Source: Christensenella intestinihominis (GTDB taxonomy: Bacteria; Bacillota; Clostridia; Christensenellales; Christensenellaceae). From it: 64,000 nt of DNA. The position numbers were made by a program, and so were the translations under genes. Of this stretch, positions 1-8,421 are shown one piece after another (position 1 is the first letter of the stretch; each line of letters begins with the position of its first letter). The notes beneath the pieces were generated by a model. It did not search any database, was not told the origin of the DNA, and worked only from the letters and a program-made list of their open reading frames with translations. The stretch is from assembly GCF_001678845.1 (NCBI RefSeq), contig NZ_MAIQ01000002.1, positions 434,001-498,000 of the forward strand, given 5' to 3'.

Positions 1-225
1 GAAAACTATGAACCGGACATCAAGGCCCTCAAGAAGATGTCTGAAATTTTTGGCGTTTCCGTGGATTATATCCTGTGCCTGACGGACGAACCGGCGTCCG
101 GGAACGGCGCGGATGAAACGCTTGTCGCGCTTTCCGCACCCAAGGGCTATGAACGCCTTACCGAGGACGAGCGCAGGGAAATCGAGGAAATCATCGCAAT
201 TTACAACAAGCGCAGGGATTCTTAA
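1..225 (+). CDS. XRE-family transcriptional regulator, C-terminal part (5' end outside window)
   Basis: The frame is open from base 1, before the first visible ATG at 37, so the gene begins upstream. The first visible residues (ENYEPDIKALKKMSEIFGVSVDYIL) match the last helix of a Cro/CI-type helix-turn-helix, including the typical SVDYIL ending. A short acidic and charged tail follows, rich in Glu and Arg, ending in KRRDS. It lies directly before an ImmA/IrrE-like peptidase. Such XRE-ImmA pairs usually control mobile elements or stress genes, with the peptidase cleaving the repressor. That partnership is inferred here. The DNA-binding helices themselves are not visible. Confidence 0.8.
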   Translation, partial: ENYEPDIKALKKMSEIFGVSVDYILCLTDEPASGNGADETLVALSAPKGYERLTEDERREIEEIIAIYNKRRDS

Positions 226-349
226 AAAATCTCTTCCAAAACGACATAGAGCGACACCAGAAGGTATTCCCCCCTGTTATAATAAATATGCGGCATGATG
301 CAGCGGGCATAAAATATGCCTTACGTTTTTTAAAGGGTGGAACCATACG

Positions 350-805
350 ATGCTAAGCGATATTTTGGAAGAAGAACTCATGAAAAATAATATTTCCCTC
401 GAGACCTATACGTTCCGCAGCGATTTTAACGCGCTTACCGTCGGAAAAACTATTTTGCTCAGTGATAGTCTCGATAATACGGCGAAACGGAACGCCGTCA
501 CCGCGCACGAGCTTGGCCACCAGTATACCTGTGCCATCAATCTCCTTGAGGCGGAGCCCCATATTCAAAATAAATATGAATATATGGCCGACCGCTGGGC
601 GGCGCAGAAGGTCATGCCGCGGGAAAGGCTGCTCGACGGGTTTAAACGCGGCCTGCGTACCGTCCAGGAATTTTGCGATTTCCTTGAAATTGACGAGCTT
701 TTTTTTCGCCGCGGCCTTGCGGTCTATTCCAAAATGTATGGTATCTCCCATACCTACCAGGGCTACGTATTCCATTTCGATCCTTTTGACATCCGTAATT
801 TATAG
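350..805 (+). CDS. ImmA/IrrE-family metallopeptidase
   Basis: A 151-residue protein carrying the zinc-binding HELGH motif at about residues 53-57. A downstream acidic stretch (EYMADRWAAQKVMP, about residues 76-90) corresponds to the third zinc ligand and the conserved AxxFAxxLLMP-like segment of ImmA/IrrE peptidases. These enzymes are cytoplasmic and cleave cognate XRE repressors. The gene follows the XRE fragment by about 125 bases on the same strand. The length is usual for a stand-alone ImmA domain. The start at 350 has only a modest ribosome site (AAAGGGTGG, 12-20 bases upstream). No phage genes are visible nearby, so the source element cannot be named. Confidence 0.82.
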   Translation: MLSDILEEELMKNNISLETYTFRSDFNALTVGKTILLSDSLDNTAKRNAVTAHELGHQYTCAINLLEAEPHIQNKYEYMADRWAAQKVMPRERLLDGFKRGLRTVQEFCDFLEIDELFFRRGLAVYSKMYGISHTYQGYVFHFDPFDIRNL

Positions 806-934
806 GATTACCGCCTTGTAGTTGACAATTAAAAACATTATAATATAGGTATAGTATTGTATTTATGATTATGCCTGCCCGTGATTGCAGGCATTATAAC
901 GGCGTCCCTTTATGAAGGCTTTCTACCGGGATTT

Positions 935-3433
935 ATGATGACAACGAAACTGCTGCAAAGAAAAACAAACCGACTGTTCCTTTTGCTGCTTGCCGTGTGC
1001 ATGGTGTTTTCAGCCTGCCCGGCGCACGCGCAGGCCCTTTCCACGGAGGAGCGCGTCGTCCGTGTGGCTTATCCGCTCCAACCGGGAGTCACCGATATTG
1101 ACGAGCATGGGAATTACACCGGTTATACCTATGAATACCTCGAAGAAATCGCGCAGTACACCGGCTGGAATTACGAATTTATACAGCTGCCCGGCACATT
1201 GGACGAAAACCTTTCCACTATGATGGAAATGGTGAAAAACGGAGAGGTCGACCTCATGGGGGCGATGGTCTATTCCGATGAGCTGGGAAAGCAGTTCGAC
1301 TATGCCACATATAGCTATGGTTCGGGGGAAACCGTGCTCCAGACGCTCTACGACAGCCCGCTGGATACCACCATCAATTCCCAGGTGCAGCAAACCTTCC
1401 GGATTGCCGTGCTGGGCGAAGGCAGTGTGCGCGAACGCGAGCTGGAAAGCTTTTGCGAGATCAACCTGATTACCCCCGAGTATGTGCGCTGCGCGACCGA
1501 GGAAGGGCAGATGCAGGCGCTTCGGGACGGCCGGGCGGATATGATGCTCAATGCCAGCATGAACTATATGGACGGCGTGCGCACCGTCGCGCGTTTTGCG
1601 CCGAAGCCTTTCTATTTTGTTACCGCAAAGGGCAACGACACCGGCCTTATGGAGGAACTCAACGCCGCAATCCTCAGCATCGAGCAGGCCGATCCCGCCT
1701 TTCCCACAAAGCTGTATGAGAAATATTTCTCCCCGCCCAACGATACGCTGTATTTATCCGAATCGGAAACGGCCTACGTGGAAAATGCGGGAACGCTGAA
1801 GGTGGGGGCGCTTACCGGGCAGCCGCCCTACCAATACCAGGATGAAAACGGCCGCTTAACGGGAATTTCGATCGACCTGCTTACTTACATTTCCGAACAT
1901 ACGGGGCTGCGGTTTGAATTCATAACGGCGGCTTCCCTGGAAGAATTATATGAGCTTGCCCGGGCGGGAAAAATCGACATGATGGCCGGAATTCCTTACG
2001 ATTACGATTTTGCGCGGGAACACGACGTTTCCATGGCGCAGCCTTACATTTCTTCGCAATACCTGATTATGATGAACGAGACCGCCAGCGAGGAATCGAT
2101 CCGGGGCAAACGGCTCGCCCTGCTTTCCTCCAGCACCTACCGCGGCGAGTTCGTCGGCCAGGTTGTGCCCTTTGAAACCATCTCCGACTGTATCCATGCC
2201 GTCGTGGGCGGAAAAGCGGATTATACCTATGTGGATGCCTATACGGCCCAGTATTATACAAATTTGCCCCAATATAAAAATTTAAAACTTGTTCCCCAGA
2301 CCTACGATCCGCGCAGGGTTTGCTTCGGCGTGGTCAAGCCGGGCAGCAGAGACCTTCTCTCCATCCTGAACAAGATAAACACAACGATTTCGGAAGTGGA
2401 TATGCAGTCCATTATCAACCAGAATATTACCAAAAAACCGCCTTCCTCCCTCGGGGATTTCGTATTGGAATATCCGGTGGAATCCATGACGGTGATCCTT
2501 ATCGTCGCCATTGCGATTATTGCGATTTTGCTTATCTTCCTGCGCCAGCGCGCAAAGATGAACAAAAAGAATGCGCTCGAACTGAAAAAGCATTTCCGGG
2601 TTTACGCGCTGATGAACGAATATTTCTTTGAATACAATTACAGCACGGACGTCATGATTGTTTCCACTCCGCCCAAGGAGACGGAAAAACAGCCGGACCT
2701 GCTTGAATTCGATTTTAAAAAACCGGTCGGGGAGAGAGAGGACGAACGCCGCGCCTTCCTCGGGATCATCCGTTCCGGCAAAGACGGAATCCACGAAGCC
2801 AGGCTTTTGTGTATCGACGACCGGCGGCATTGGCTGCGCATCGCCCTTGAAACCGTGTATGACAACGATACCCCCGCTTATGCGATCGGGAAAATCAATA
2901 TCATCGACGAGGAGGTGCGGGAGAAGGAAACGCTCCTTGAAAAATCCCAGCATGACAGCCTGACGCATATTTATAACGCGGAAACAAGCTTCACCCTCGC
3001 GAAGGAGGCGCTGGAAAGCCTTAAGGGCGGGGAAACGGGCGCGCTTCTCCTCATCGATATCGACCGTTTCAAATCAATCAACGATACCTACGGACACCTG
3101 CAGGGGGACGAGATGCTGCGCCGCACCGCCAACCTCCTGCAAAGCAGCTTCCGGGAAGAGGATATCGTCGGCAGGCCGGGCGGCGACGAGTTCATGGTTT
3201 ATATGAAAAGCGTCAGGGATTCCGGCGTCCTCGCGGATAAATGCGCCTACCTGTGCGCGAAAGCGCATGAAATTTTCGTGGCGCCGGAAAGGCATCTTAC
3301 GTTCAGTATCGGCGCCGTCATTGCCGTACCCGGCACCAATTACGACGAGCTATACCGGCTGGCAGACCACGCCCTGTACCAGGCAAAGGAGCAGGGCCGC
3401 GATTCTTTCCGGCTGGCCGGGCTTGCGGAATAG
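935..3433 (+). CDS. membrane diguanylate cyclase with two solute-binding (SBP_bac_3) sensor domains
   Basis: Predicted to make cyclic di-GMP in response to an extracytoplasmic ligand. The ATG at 935 gives a proper signal peptide (basic residues, then LFLLLLAVCMVF, then an A-x-A site). An upstream GTG at 881 would bury it. Two tandem amino-acid-binding-protein-like domains follow (about residues 45-275 and 285-520), then one membrane helix (about 535-558), a PAS-like segment and a GGDEF domain. The active-site GGDEF is intact. An RxxD inhibitory site (REED) sits exactly five residues before it, so product inhibition is likely. The gene is monocistronic, ending at a bidirectional terminator. 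The ligand is unknown; amino acids are a guess from the fold. Confidence 0.9.
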   Translation: MMTTKLLQRKTNRLFLLLLAVCMVFSACPAHAQALSTEERVVRVAYPLQPGVTDIDEHGNYTGYTYEYLEEIAQYTGWNYEFIQLPGTLDENLSTMMEMVKNGEVDLMGAMVYSDELGKQFDYATYSYGSGETVLQTLYDSPLDTTINSQVQQTFRIAVLGEGSVRERELESFCEINLITPEYVRCATEEGQMQALRDGRADMMLNASMNYMDGVRTVARFAPKPFYFVTAKGNDTGLMEELNAAILSIEQADPAFPTKLYEKYFSPPNDTLYLSESETAYVENAGTLKVGALTGQPPYQYQDENGRLTGISIDLLTYISEHTGLRFEFITAASLEELYELARAGKIDMMAGIPYDYDFAREHDVSMAQPYISSQYLIMMNETASEESIRGKRLALLSSSTYRGEFVGQVVPFETISDCIHAVVGGKADYTYVDAYTAQYYTNLPQYKNLKLVPQTYDPRRVCFGVVKPGSRDLLSILNKINTTISEVDMQSIINQNITKKPPSSLGDFVLEYPVESMTVILIVAIAIIAILLIFLRQRAKMNKKNALELKKHFRVYALMNEYFFEYNYSTDVMIVSTPPKETEKQPDLLEFDFKKPVGEREDERRAFLGIIRSGKDGIHEARLLCIDDRRHWLRIALETVYDNDTPAYAIGKINIIDEEVREKETLLEKSQHDSLTHIYNAETSFTLAKEALESLKGGETGALLLIDIDRFKSINDTYGHLQGDEMLRRTANLLQSSFREEDIVGRPGGDEFMVYMKSVRDSGVLADKCAYLCAKAHEIFVAPERHLTFSIGAVIAVPGTNYDELYRLADHALYQAKEQGRDSFRLAGLAE

Positions 3434-3449
3434 CTTTTCCCGAAAACAA

Positions 3450-3486
3450 AAAGAGGCCGCTTCCATAGCTGGAAGCGGCTCTTTTG
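3450..3486. terminator. bidirectional intrinsic terminator
   Basis: A 9-bp perfect stem (CCGCTTCCA / TGGAAGCGG) with a TAGC loop, flanked by A-rich sequence on the left and TCTTTT on the right. It lies between the convergent cyclase gene and the nrdG-like gene and can serve both. Confidence 0.85.
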
Positions 3487-3495
3487 ATCCTTGTT

Positions 3496-4155
3496 TCAGC
3501 ACCGGGCAAATACGTTTGGCTGGATATCTTTCAGGTCCTCCGCCATCGACGCAATTTCCTGCGGCGTATAAATCCTCAGCTTTTCGATTCCCACCGGGCG
3601 GTAAAGCTGCAGCGCATAGAGGGGCAGCCTGCCGACCGCTTCCGCCATCCCGCGCAGTTCTTCCCTGCCGATTTGCGGAATCATCGTGGTACGCAGCTCC
3701 CATTCGGCATCCGAGGCCCGCAGCAGCCCAAGCGTTTCCAGAAAACCATCCGCCTGCGCGCCGCAAATCTCCGGGTAACGGGCAAGCGGCGCTTTATAAT
3801 CCATCGCCACATAATCCACAAGGCCGCCTGACAGCAATCCGTCCACCACGCCGGGATTGCTTCCGTTGGTATCGAGCTTTACATCATAGCCAAGTTCCTT
3901 CACCGCGCGCGCAAACCCTAAAAGGTCTTTTTGCAGGGTGGGTTCCCCGCCCGAAATCACGACCCCGTCGAGCAGCCCCGCGCGCTTTTCAAGGAAACGC
4001 ATGACCTCGCCGTTATCTTCAAAATCGGTGGCGGTCAGCAGGCCGCGGTTGTGGCAGAAGCCGCAGTCGTAATTACAGCCCGCCGTAAATACCACGGCCG
4101 CAAGGCGGTGCGGAAAATCGATGGTCGCCGTTTTCAGCAGTCCTGCAATATTCAA
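3496..4155 (-). CDS. nrdG: anaerobic ribonucleoside-triphosphate reductase activating protein (NrdG2-type radical SAM)
   Basis: A 219-residue radical SAM enzyme with the CxxxCxxC cluster motif at C27, C31 and C34, and a GGEPTL motif for SAM binding near residue 70. It matches the longer NrdG-like activase subfamily (TIGR02495 type), which installs the glycyl radical on class III reductase. Translation appears to start at a TTG that overlaps the TGA stop of the upstream nrdD, so the two are translationally coupled. It differs clearly from the second, shorter NrdG at 48733. Control is shared with nrdD: NrdR-like boxes, B12 riboswitch and leader terminator. Confidence 0.88.
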   Translation of the reverse strand: MNIAGLLKTATIDFPHRLAAVVFTAGCNYDCGFCHNRGLLTATDFEDNGEVMRFLEKRAGLLDGVVISGGEPTLQKDLLGFARAVKELGYDVKLDTNGSNPGVVDGLLSGGLVDYVAMDYKAPLARYPEICGAQADGFLETLGLLRASDAEWELRTTMIPQIGREELRGMAEAVGRLPLYALQLYRPVGIEKLRIYTPQEIASMAEDLKDIQPNVFARC

Positions 4156-6251
4156 ACACTGCTCTCCTTAATCTGGTATTTGACGCGCTCGTCATATTCC
4201 TTCTTTTTGCCCTTGTGGAAGTTCTGCACCGGGCGCAGGTAGCCGACCACGCGGCTCCACACCTCCGTATCCTTCCCGCATTCCGGGCAGGAAAACTGCT
4301 CGCCGTCAAGATAGCCGTGCTCCTGGCAGATGGAGAATGTGGGCGTAAGCGAGATGTACGGCAGCTTATAGTTGGTGAACACCTTGCGGATCAGGTTCTT
4401 TGCCACCTCTACATCGGAAATACGCTCGCCGAGGTACAGGTGCAGCACCGTGCCGCCCGTATAAAGGCTTTGCAACTCGTCCTGCAAATCCATCGTTTCA
4501 AAAATATCGTCCGTAAAGCCGACCGGAAGCTGCGTGGAATTGGTGTAATAGGGCACATCCTCGTCTCCCGCGCAGATGATATCCGGGTACTTTTTCTTGT
4601 CGAGTTCCGCAAGGCGGTAGCTCGTGCCTTCCGCCGGCGTTGCCTCGAGGTTATAGAAATGCCCCGTCTCTTCCTGAATCTCCGTCATCAGGTCGCGCAT
4701 ATAGTTCATAATGGAAACCGCGAATTCCTGTCCTTTTCCGGTTGTGAGGTCGGTGCCGTCGCCGTAGAAATTCAAAAGCGCTTCGTTCATGCCAAGGATG
4801 CCGATCGTATTGAAGTGGTTGAACCAATACTGGCCGGTGCGCATTTTCACATTGCGCAGGTAGTGCGCCGAAAACGGATACAGCCCCCGCTCCGTCTGGT
4901 GCTCGATTATTTTACGCTTGATTTCAAGGCTGTTCTTTGCCAGCATCACCATCTGCCACAGGCGCGCCTTGAATTCCCCTTCTGTTTTGGAAAGGTATCC
5001 GATGCGCGGCAGGTTGATTGTCACCACGCCGATCGACCCCGTCATGGGGTTGGAGCCAAAAAGGCCGCCCCCGCGCTTGCGAAGCTGCTTGGTGTCGAGC
5101 CGCAGGCGGCAGCACATGGAAAGCGCGTCTTCCGGCGAGAGGTCGGAATTGATATAGTTGGAGAAATACGGGATGCCGTATTTACACGTGATTTCCATAA
5201 ATTTATTGACCACCGGGCTGTCCCAGTCAAAATCGTTGGTCACGTTGATGGTCGGGATGGGGAAGGTGAATACGCGCCCGTGCGCGTCGCCCTCGAGCAT
5301 AACCTCGCAGAAGCACTCGTTAAAGAGGTTCATTTCCTCCTGGAACTCGCCGTATGTCTCGCGCCGGACCTTTCCGCCCACGATTACGGCCTCGTCCTTT
5401 AAGGTGCGCGGGACGATAATATCAAACGTCAGGTTCGAGAACGGGCACTGGAAGCCCACGCGCGTAGGCACGTTGATGTTGAAGATAAACTCCTGCAGCG
5501 CCTGTTTGACCTCTTTTTTGGTCATGTTGTCATAGCGGATAAAGGGTGCGCAATAGGTGTCGATCGACGACCATGCCTGCGCGCCCGCAGTCTCGCCCTG
5601 CGTGGTGAAGGTGGAATTGACCACCTGCCCCAGGAAGGAACGCAGATGGTTGGCCGGGGAAGATTCCACCTTTCCGGGCACGCCGCCAAAGCCGTCCGAA
5701 AGGAGCTGTTTCAAATCCCAGCCCGCGCAGTAGGGGCCGAAGAACCCGAGGTCGTGGATGTGGAACGCGCCGCTTGTGTGCGCCTCACGGACCTCCTGCG
5801 GGTATACCTCGTGCAGCCAATATTGCTTGGTAAACGTTTCACGCACATAATTATTCATACCGTTGATCGATTTCTGCGTGTTGGCATTTTCCTTGATCTG
5901 CCAGTCCTTATCGTCGAGGTAATCGGAAAACATATCGATTGTCGCGCCGATCAGGGCGTTGCTTTCCCTTGCCGCGCGGCGTTTTTCACGATACAGGATG
6001 TAGGCCTTCGCGGTTTTTGCATGTCCGCGTTCAATCAGCACCTTCTCCACGAGGTCCTGGATTTCCTCTACGCCTGCGGTATCCGCTTTCAGGCGCAGGT
6101 TAGCGAGGTCGACGACCTCCTCCGAGAGCTTTTGCGCCGTATCAAAATCATCCCCGCCCACAGCGGTGACGGCATTGAAAATGGCCCACGTGATTTTTTC
6201 CTTCTGGAAGTTCTCTGTTTTTCCGTTTCTTTTCCTGATTTGCGTAATCAT
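4152..6251 (-). CDS. nrdD: anaerobic (class III) ribonucleoside-triphosphate reductase, copy 1
   Basis: Reduces ribonucleoside triphosphates to deoxynucleotides under anoxia using a glycyl radical. A start at 6251 is supported by a GGAGAAGGAG ribosome site; a longer reading to 6305 would run into the leader. An ATP-cone allosteric domain covers about residues 1-90, with the RKRNG start typical of these cones. The catalytic barrel follows. Near the C-terminus lie a Cys-rich zinc site (CQEH...CPEC) and the glycyl radical loop RVVGYLRP. The 699-residue length is normal. The expression of this operon is predicted to be repressed by B12 through the riboswitch just upstream. It is unlike the second nrdD at 49264 in sequence and in radical loop. 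Confidence 0.95.
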   Translation of the reverse strand: MITQIRKRNGKTENFQKEKITWAIFNAVTAVGGDDFDTAQKLSEEVVDLANLRLKADTAGVEEIQDLVEKVLIERGHAKTAKAYILYREKRRAARESNALIGATIDMFSDYLDDKDWQIKENANTQKSINGMNNYVRETFTKQYWLHEVYPQEVREAHTSGAFHIHDLGFFGPYCAGWDLKQLLSDGFGGVPGKVESSPANHLRSFLGQVVNSTFTTQGETAGAQAWSSIDTYCAPFIRYDNMTKKEVKQALQEFIFNINVPTRVGFQCPFSNLTFDIIVPRTLKDEAVIVGGKVRRETYGEFQEEMNLFNECFCEVMLEGDAHGRVFTFPIPTINVTNDFDWDSPVVNKFMEITCKYGIPYFSNYINSDLSPEDALSMCCRLRLDTKQLRKRGGGLFGSNPMTGSIGVVTINLPRIGYLSKTEGEFKARLWQMVMLAKNSLEIKRKIIEHQTERGLYPFSAHYLRNVKMRTGQYWFNHFNTIGILGMNEALLNFYGDGTDLTTGKGQEFAVSIMNYMRDLMTEIQEETGHFYNLEATPAEGTSYRLAELDKKKYPDIICAGDEDVPYYTNSTQLPVGFTDDIFETMDLQDELQSLYTGGTVLHLYLGERISDVEVAKNLIRKVFTNYKLPYISLTPTFSICQEHGYLDGEQFSCPECGKDTEVWSRVVGYLRPVQNFHKGKKKEYDERVKYQIKESSV

Positions 6252-6314
6252 TGATGGTTCTCCTTCTCCGGATAAAAGTTCATTTGACAAGCAGTATTGC
6301 GTCAATTGCCGTGC

Positions 6315-6343
6315 AAAAAAGCGGGCGCGTATTCATACGCGCC
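6315..6343 (-). terminator. leader terminator, expression platform of the cobalamin riboswitch
   Basis: Read on the minus strand, a perfect 9-bp stem (GGCGCGTAT / ATACGCGCC) with a GA loop is followed by CGCTTTTTT. It lies between the B12 aptamer and the nrdD start, so B12 binding probably favours termination. A competing antiterminator was not worked out. Confidence 0.85.
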
Positions 6344-6420
6344 GGAATACAGGCCTTATGCTACCGATACCGATGGAAAAGACCGGGCCTAGGGATGCCA
6401 TACTCCGTGGCGCTGTCGTT

Positions 6421-6556
6421 CCGGGCAGATATTCTGGCTCAAGCCTCAAACGCTTCGCACGCCTTCCCAGGGCTTCCCCCAGTGGCATTTGTGCGCCGCT
6501 CGGCTTTTACAGCGGCGGGACCGCGCAGGATTTCCACCTGACTTCCCTTGCCCAAA
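6421..6556 (-). promoter_or_regulatory. cobalamin (adenosyl-B12) riboswitch
   Basis: On the minus strand the conserved aptamer blocks occur in the right order. They are AAGGGAAG, then GGTGGAAATCC, then GCGGTCCCGCCGCTGTA, then the B12 box GCCACTGG, then GGGAAGGC, and finally GAGCCAGAATATCTGCC. This is the standard signature of the Rfam cobalamin family. It lies about 170 bases upstream of the nrdD start, with a strong terminator between. Known biology: B12 riboswitches often repress B12-independent isozymes (MetE, class I or III reductases) when B12 is present for the B12-dependent enzyme. The outer ends are approximate. Confidence 0.96.
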
Positions 6557-6604
6557 ACACAAGATACTGTGTTCAAATATTTTTAAGATACGTATATATT
6601 GTAT
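6557..6604 (-). promoter_or_regulatory. pair of NrdR-box-like sites upstream of nrdD copy 1
   Basis: Box 1 at 6557-6572 (ACACAAGATACTGTGT) matches 14 of 16 positions of the NrdR consensus ACACWATATATWGTGT. Box 2 at 6589-6604 is weaker but has the ATATAT core. The two starts are 32 bp apart, the three-turn spacing typical of NrdR sites. The pair lies directly upstream of the riboswitch. The promoter itself was not resolved. Confidence 0.7.
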
Positions 6605-6656
6605 TGCTCAACCGGCAGAAAGTCAACCTAAATTTATCCGGATTTTCCCGTCCAAT

Positions 6657-6683
6657 AAAAAAACGCCCAACAGAGCGTTTTTC
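6657..6683. terminator. short bidirectional terminator
   Basis: AAAACGC / GCGTTTT stem with a short loop, with A and T runs on the two sides. It follows the flavodoxin-ferredoxin gene on the minus strand. Confidence 0.65.
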
Positions 6684-6708
6684 ATTCATTCAATTTGCAT
6701 TTCCGCCT

Positions 6709-7479
6709 TCACGGGAGGAACAGCCTTGCTTCCTTTTCCGTCTTTGTAAGTTCTTTTTCCAGCTTGCGGGCCACCACGCCATATATGGGGCCGCCCACTT
6801 TCCGCGCCTGCGCGGGACACGCTTTCACACACGCAAGGCAGCGGATACACTTGGCCGCGTCCGTTTCCCGCGGCTTTTCCTGCGCAATCGCCCCCGCCGG
6901 GCATTCGCGTGCGCACACGCCGCATCCGGTGCATTTTTTGCTTCCCTTCGGCGTAAACGGCGCAACCTCAAACGTACGGTAGGGCCGGTTCCCCGGGACG
7001 GAGACCTTCCGCTCCCCCTTTTTCGCCATCGCAAGCTTAAGGCCCCTTCCGAATTTTTTCGCAAGCTTCAAATCTTCCGCATCCGGCCGGCCCCCGGCGA
7101 TTTTTTCCGAAAAAGTGTGCTGGGCGATAAACGCTCCCGCACCCGCGCAGTAGAAGCCCTGCTTTTCGCACAAATCGGAAAGCTCCAGAAGCGCGTCGTC
7201 GAATTCGCGGTTGCCATAAACCGCCACAAGCACTGCGGGCGTATGGTTCCCATGCAGCCCACGCAGCATTTCATCCGGCAGCTGCGGAACCCTGCCGTAA
7301 TAAACGGGCACTCCGACCACTACAAGGTCTTCCGCTGAAAATTCGTGCTCCTGCCCCCGCGCTTCCCTGTTTGCCAGGTCGATTTCTTCAAATTTTTCCG
7401 CGAGGCCCCGCGCCACCGCGCATACATATTGTTTCGTTCCCCCGGTGGGGCTGAAATAAATTGCCGTTACATTTCCCAT
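6709..7479 (-). CDS. EFR1-type ferrodoxin: flavodoxin-like domain fused to 2x[4Fe-4S] ferredoxin
   Basis: A 256-residue electron carrier. The N-terminal flavodoxin-like part has an FMN phosphate loop (YFSPTGGTKQ) and a GVPVYYGRVP segment. The C-terminal part has two four-cysteine clusters (CTGCGVCARECP and CIRCLACVKACP), each for a [4Fe-4S] centre. The start at 7479 has a good AAGGAG site; the longer reading to 7581 enters the TetR gene. It follows the TetR regulator by 5 bases on the same strand, so the two are probably one transcript. Role: low-potential redox transfer in the cytoplasm. The partner is unknown. Confidence 0.88.
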   Translation of the reverse strand: MGNVTAIYFSPTGGTKQYVCAVARGLAEKFEEIDLANREARGQEHEFSAEDLVVVGVPVYYGRVPQLPDEMLRGLHGNHTPAVLVAVYGNREFDDALLELSDLCEKQGFYCAGAGAFIAQHTFSEKIAGGRPDAEDLKLAKKFGRGLKLAMAKKGERKVSVPGNRPYRTFEVAPFTPKGSKKCTGCGVCARECPAGAIAQEKPRETDAAKCIRCLACVKACPAQARKVGGPIYGVVARKLEKELTKTEKEARLFLP

Positions 7480-7484
7480 TGCCT

Positions 7485-8228
7485 TCACTCCTTGCCGGAC
7501 GGGCGCCGTCCCGCTTCCGTTTTTCCGCCCATTCTCCGCTTCATCTGCCGCAGTTCGTCTGCCCCGCACTTTCCGCTGCACTCCCCGTCCCGCTCCATCT
7601 GCGCTTCATCGCGCGCCCAGATGTCCATAAGGCTAAGCTTTGGATGGGCGCGGAGTTCCGGTTTTACATCCAGCATGGCCTCCACGCTGCTGCGAACATA
7701 AAGCGGCAAATCGAATGTGCCGTTGTGCATGCACCACATAAACAGGGTGCTTACAAATGTCTGGTGGATAATCATGCAAAGCGTTTTCGGATCGGAGGAA
7801 TTCCTGATTTCGCCCGCTGCCTGGCCTTTTTCAATGATGCCGGCCTGCATTTTCATATGCTCGTTCCTGCGCCGCCCACCGCGGAACGTTCCCACGTCGT
7901 GGTTGATATTTTTGATAAAAAGCTGCCGGGAAATTTCGGTTCCGGATTCGCTTATACGGTCTAAAAAAGGTTTATAAGAGAGCCAGAGCTGTTCCACATG
8001 GTTTTTCGCGTTCAGCATCTGCACAAAATATTCTGTGCTGAGGTCATAGGGAACTTCGTAATAGTCCTTCAAAAGCTCGTCCTTGGATTTGAAATAATAG
8101 TAGAAGGTATGCTTGTTTACGCCGCTTTGTTCACAGATTTCATTGATCGTCACATTTTCAAAGCCGCGTTCCTGGAACAGCTTCAGCCCGATTTCCTTAA
8201 TCCTTGTTTTGGTATCTTTGCTCGCCAT
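7485..8228 (-). CDS. TetR-family repressor of the divergent ABC exporter
   Basis: The N-terminal helix-turn-helix is typical of TetR (GFENVTINEICEQSGVNKHTFYYYFKSKDELL, about residues 25-57). A helical ligand domain follows, then an unusual polar, charged C-terminal tail of about 50 residues rich in Arg, Glu and Gly. The ATG at 8228 is preferred over the GTG at 8246. It is divergent from the two ABC genes. The shared intergenic region has repeated operator-like sequences lying inside both promoters, so it should repress itself and the exporter until a substrate binds. Confidence 0.88.
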   Translation of the reverse strand: MASKDTKTRIKEIGLKLFQERGFENVTINEICEQSGVNKHTFYYYFKSKDELLKDYYEVPYDLSTEYFVQMLNAKNHVEQLWLSYKPFLDRISESGTEISRQLFIKNINHDVGTFRGGRRRNEHMKMQAGIIEKGQAAGEIRNSSDPKTLCMIIHQTFVSTLFMWCMHNGTFDLPLYVRSSVEAMLDVKPELRAHPKLSLMDIWARDEAQMERDGECSGKCGADELRQMKRRMGGKTEAGRRPSGKE

Positions 8229-8260
8229 TTTGATTACTTCTTTCACAAGATTCTAAAACG

Positions 8261-8338
8261 AGATTATCACATTTATGCAACCGCGTCAATATTTTTAATA
8301 AACTTATTGACATTTTTATGCAACCGCGGTATCATAAA
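8261..8338. promoter_or_regulatory. divergent promoters with repeated TetR operator
   Basis: The exporter promoter is TTGACA (8307-8312), 17 bases, TATCAT (8330-8335) on the plus strand. The tetR promoter is TTGACG (plus-strand 8284-8289), 17 bases, TAATCT (8261-8266) on the minus strand. The 14-mer TTTATGCAACCGCG occurs twice in the same direction, at 8272-8285 and 8315-8328. The second copy extends into a 24-bp near-palindrome (8315-8338; TTTATG ... CATAAA around ACCGCGGT). Each copy overlaps a promoter spacer, which is where a TetR repressor would block polymerase. Confidence 0.8.
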
Positions 8339-8421
8339 CGAACGGAAGTATCGGGAAGAATCGCCGCAGGTTTCCTGTGGCAGGAAACGGCTCTATATTA
8401 AGAAAGGAAAGACAACATTTT

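Noticed and set aside
3267-4004. Plus-strand frame running from the cyclase end across the nrdG-like gene
   Set aside because: Crosses a terminator and has Pro/Arg-rich nonsense composition.
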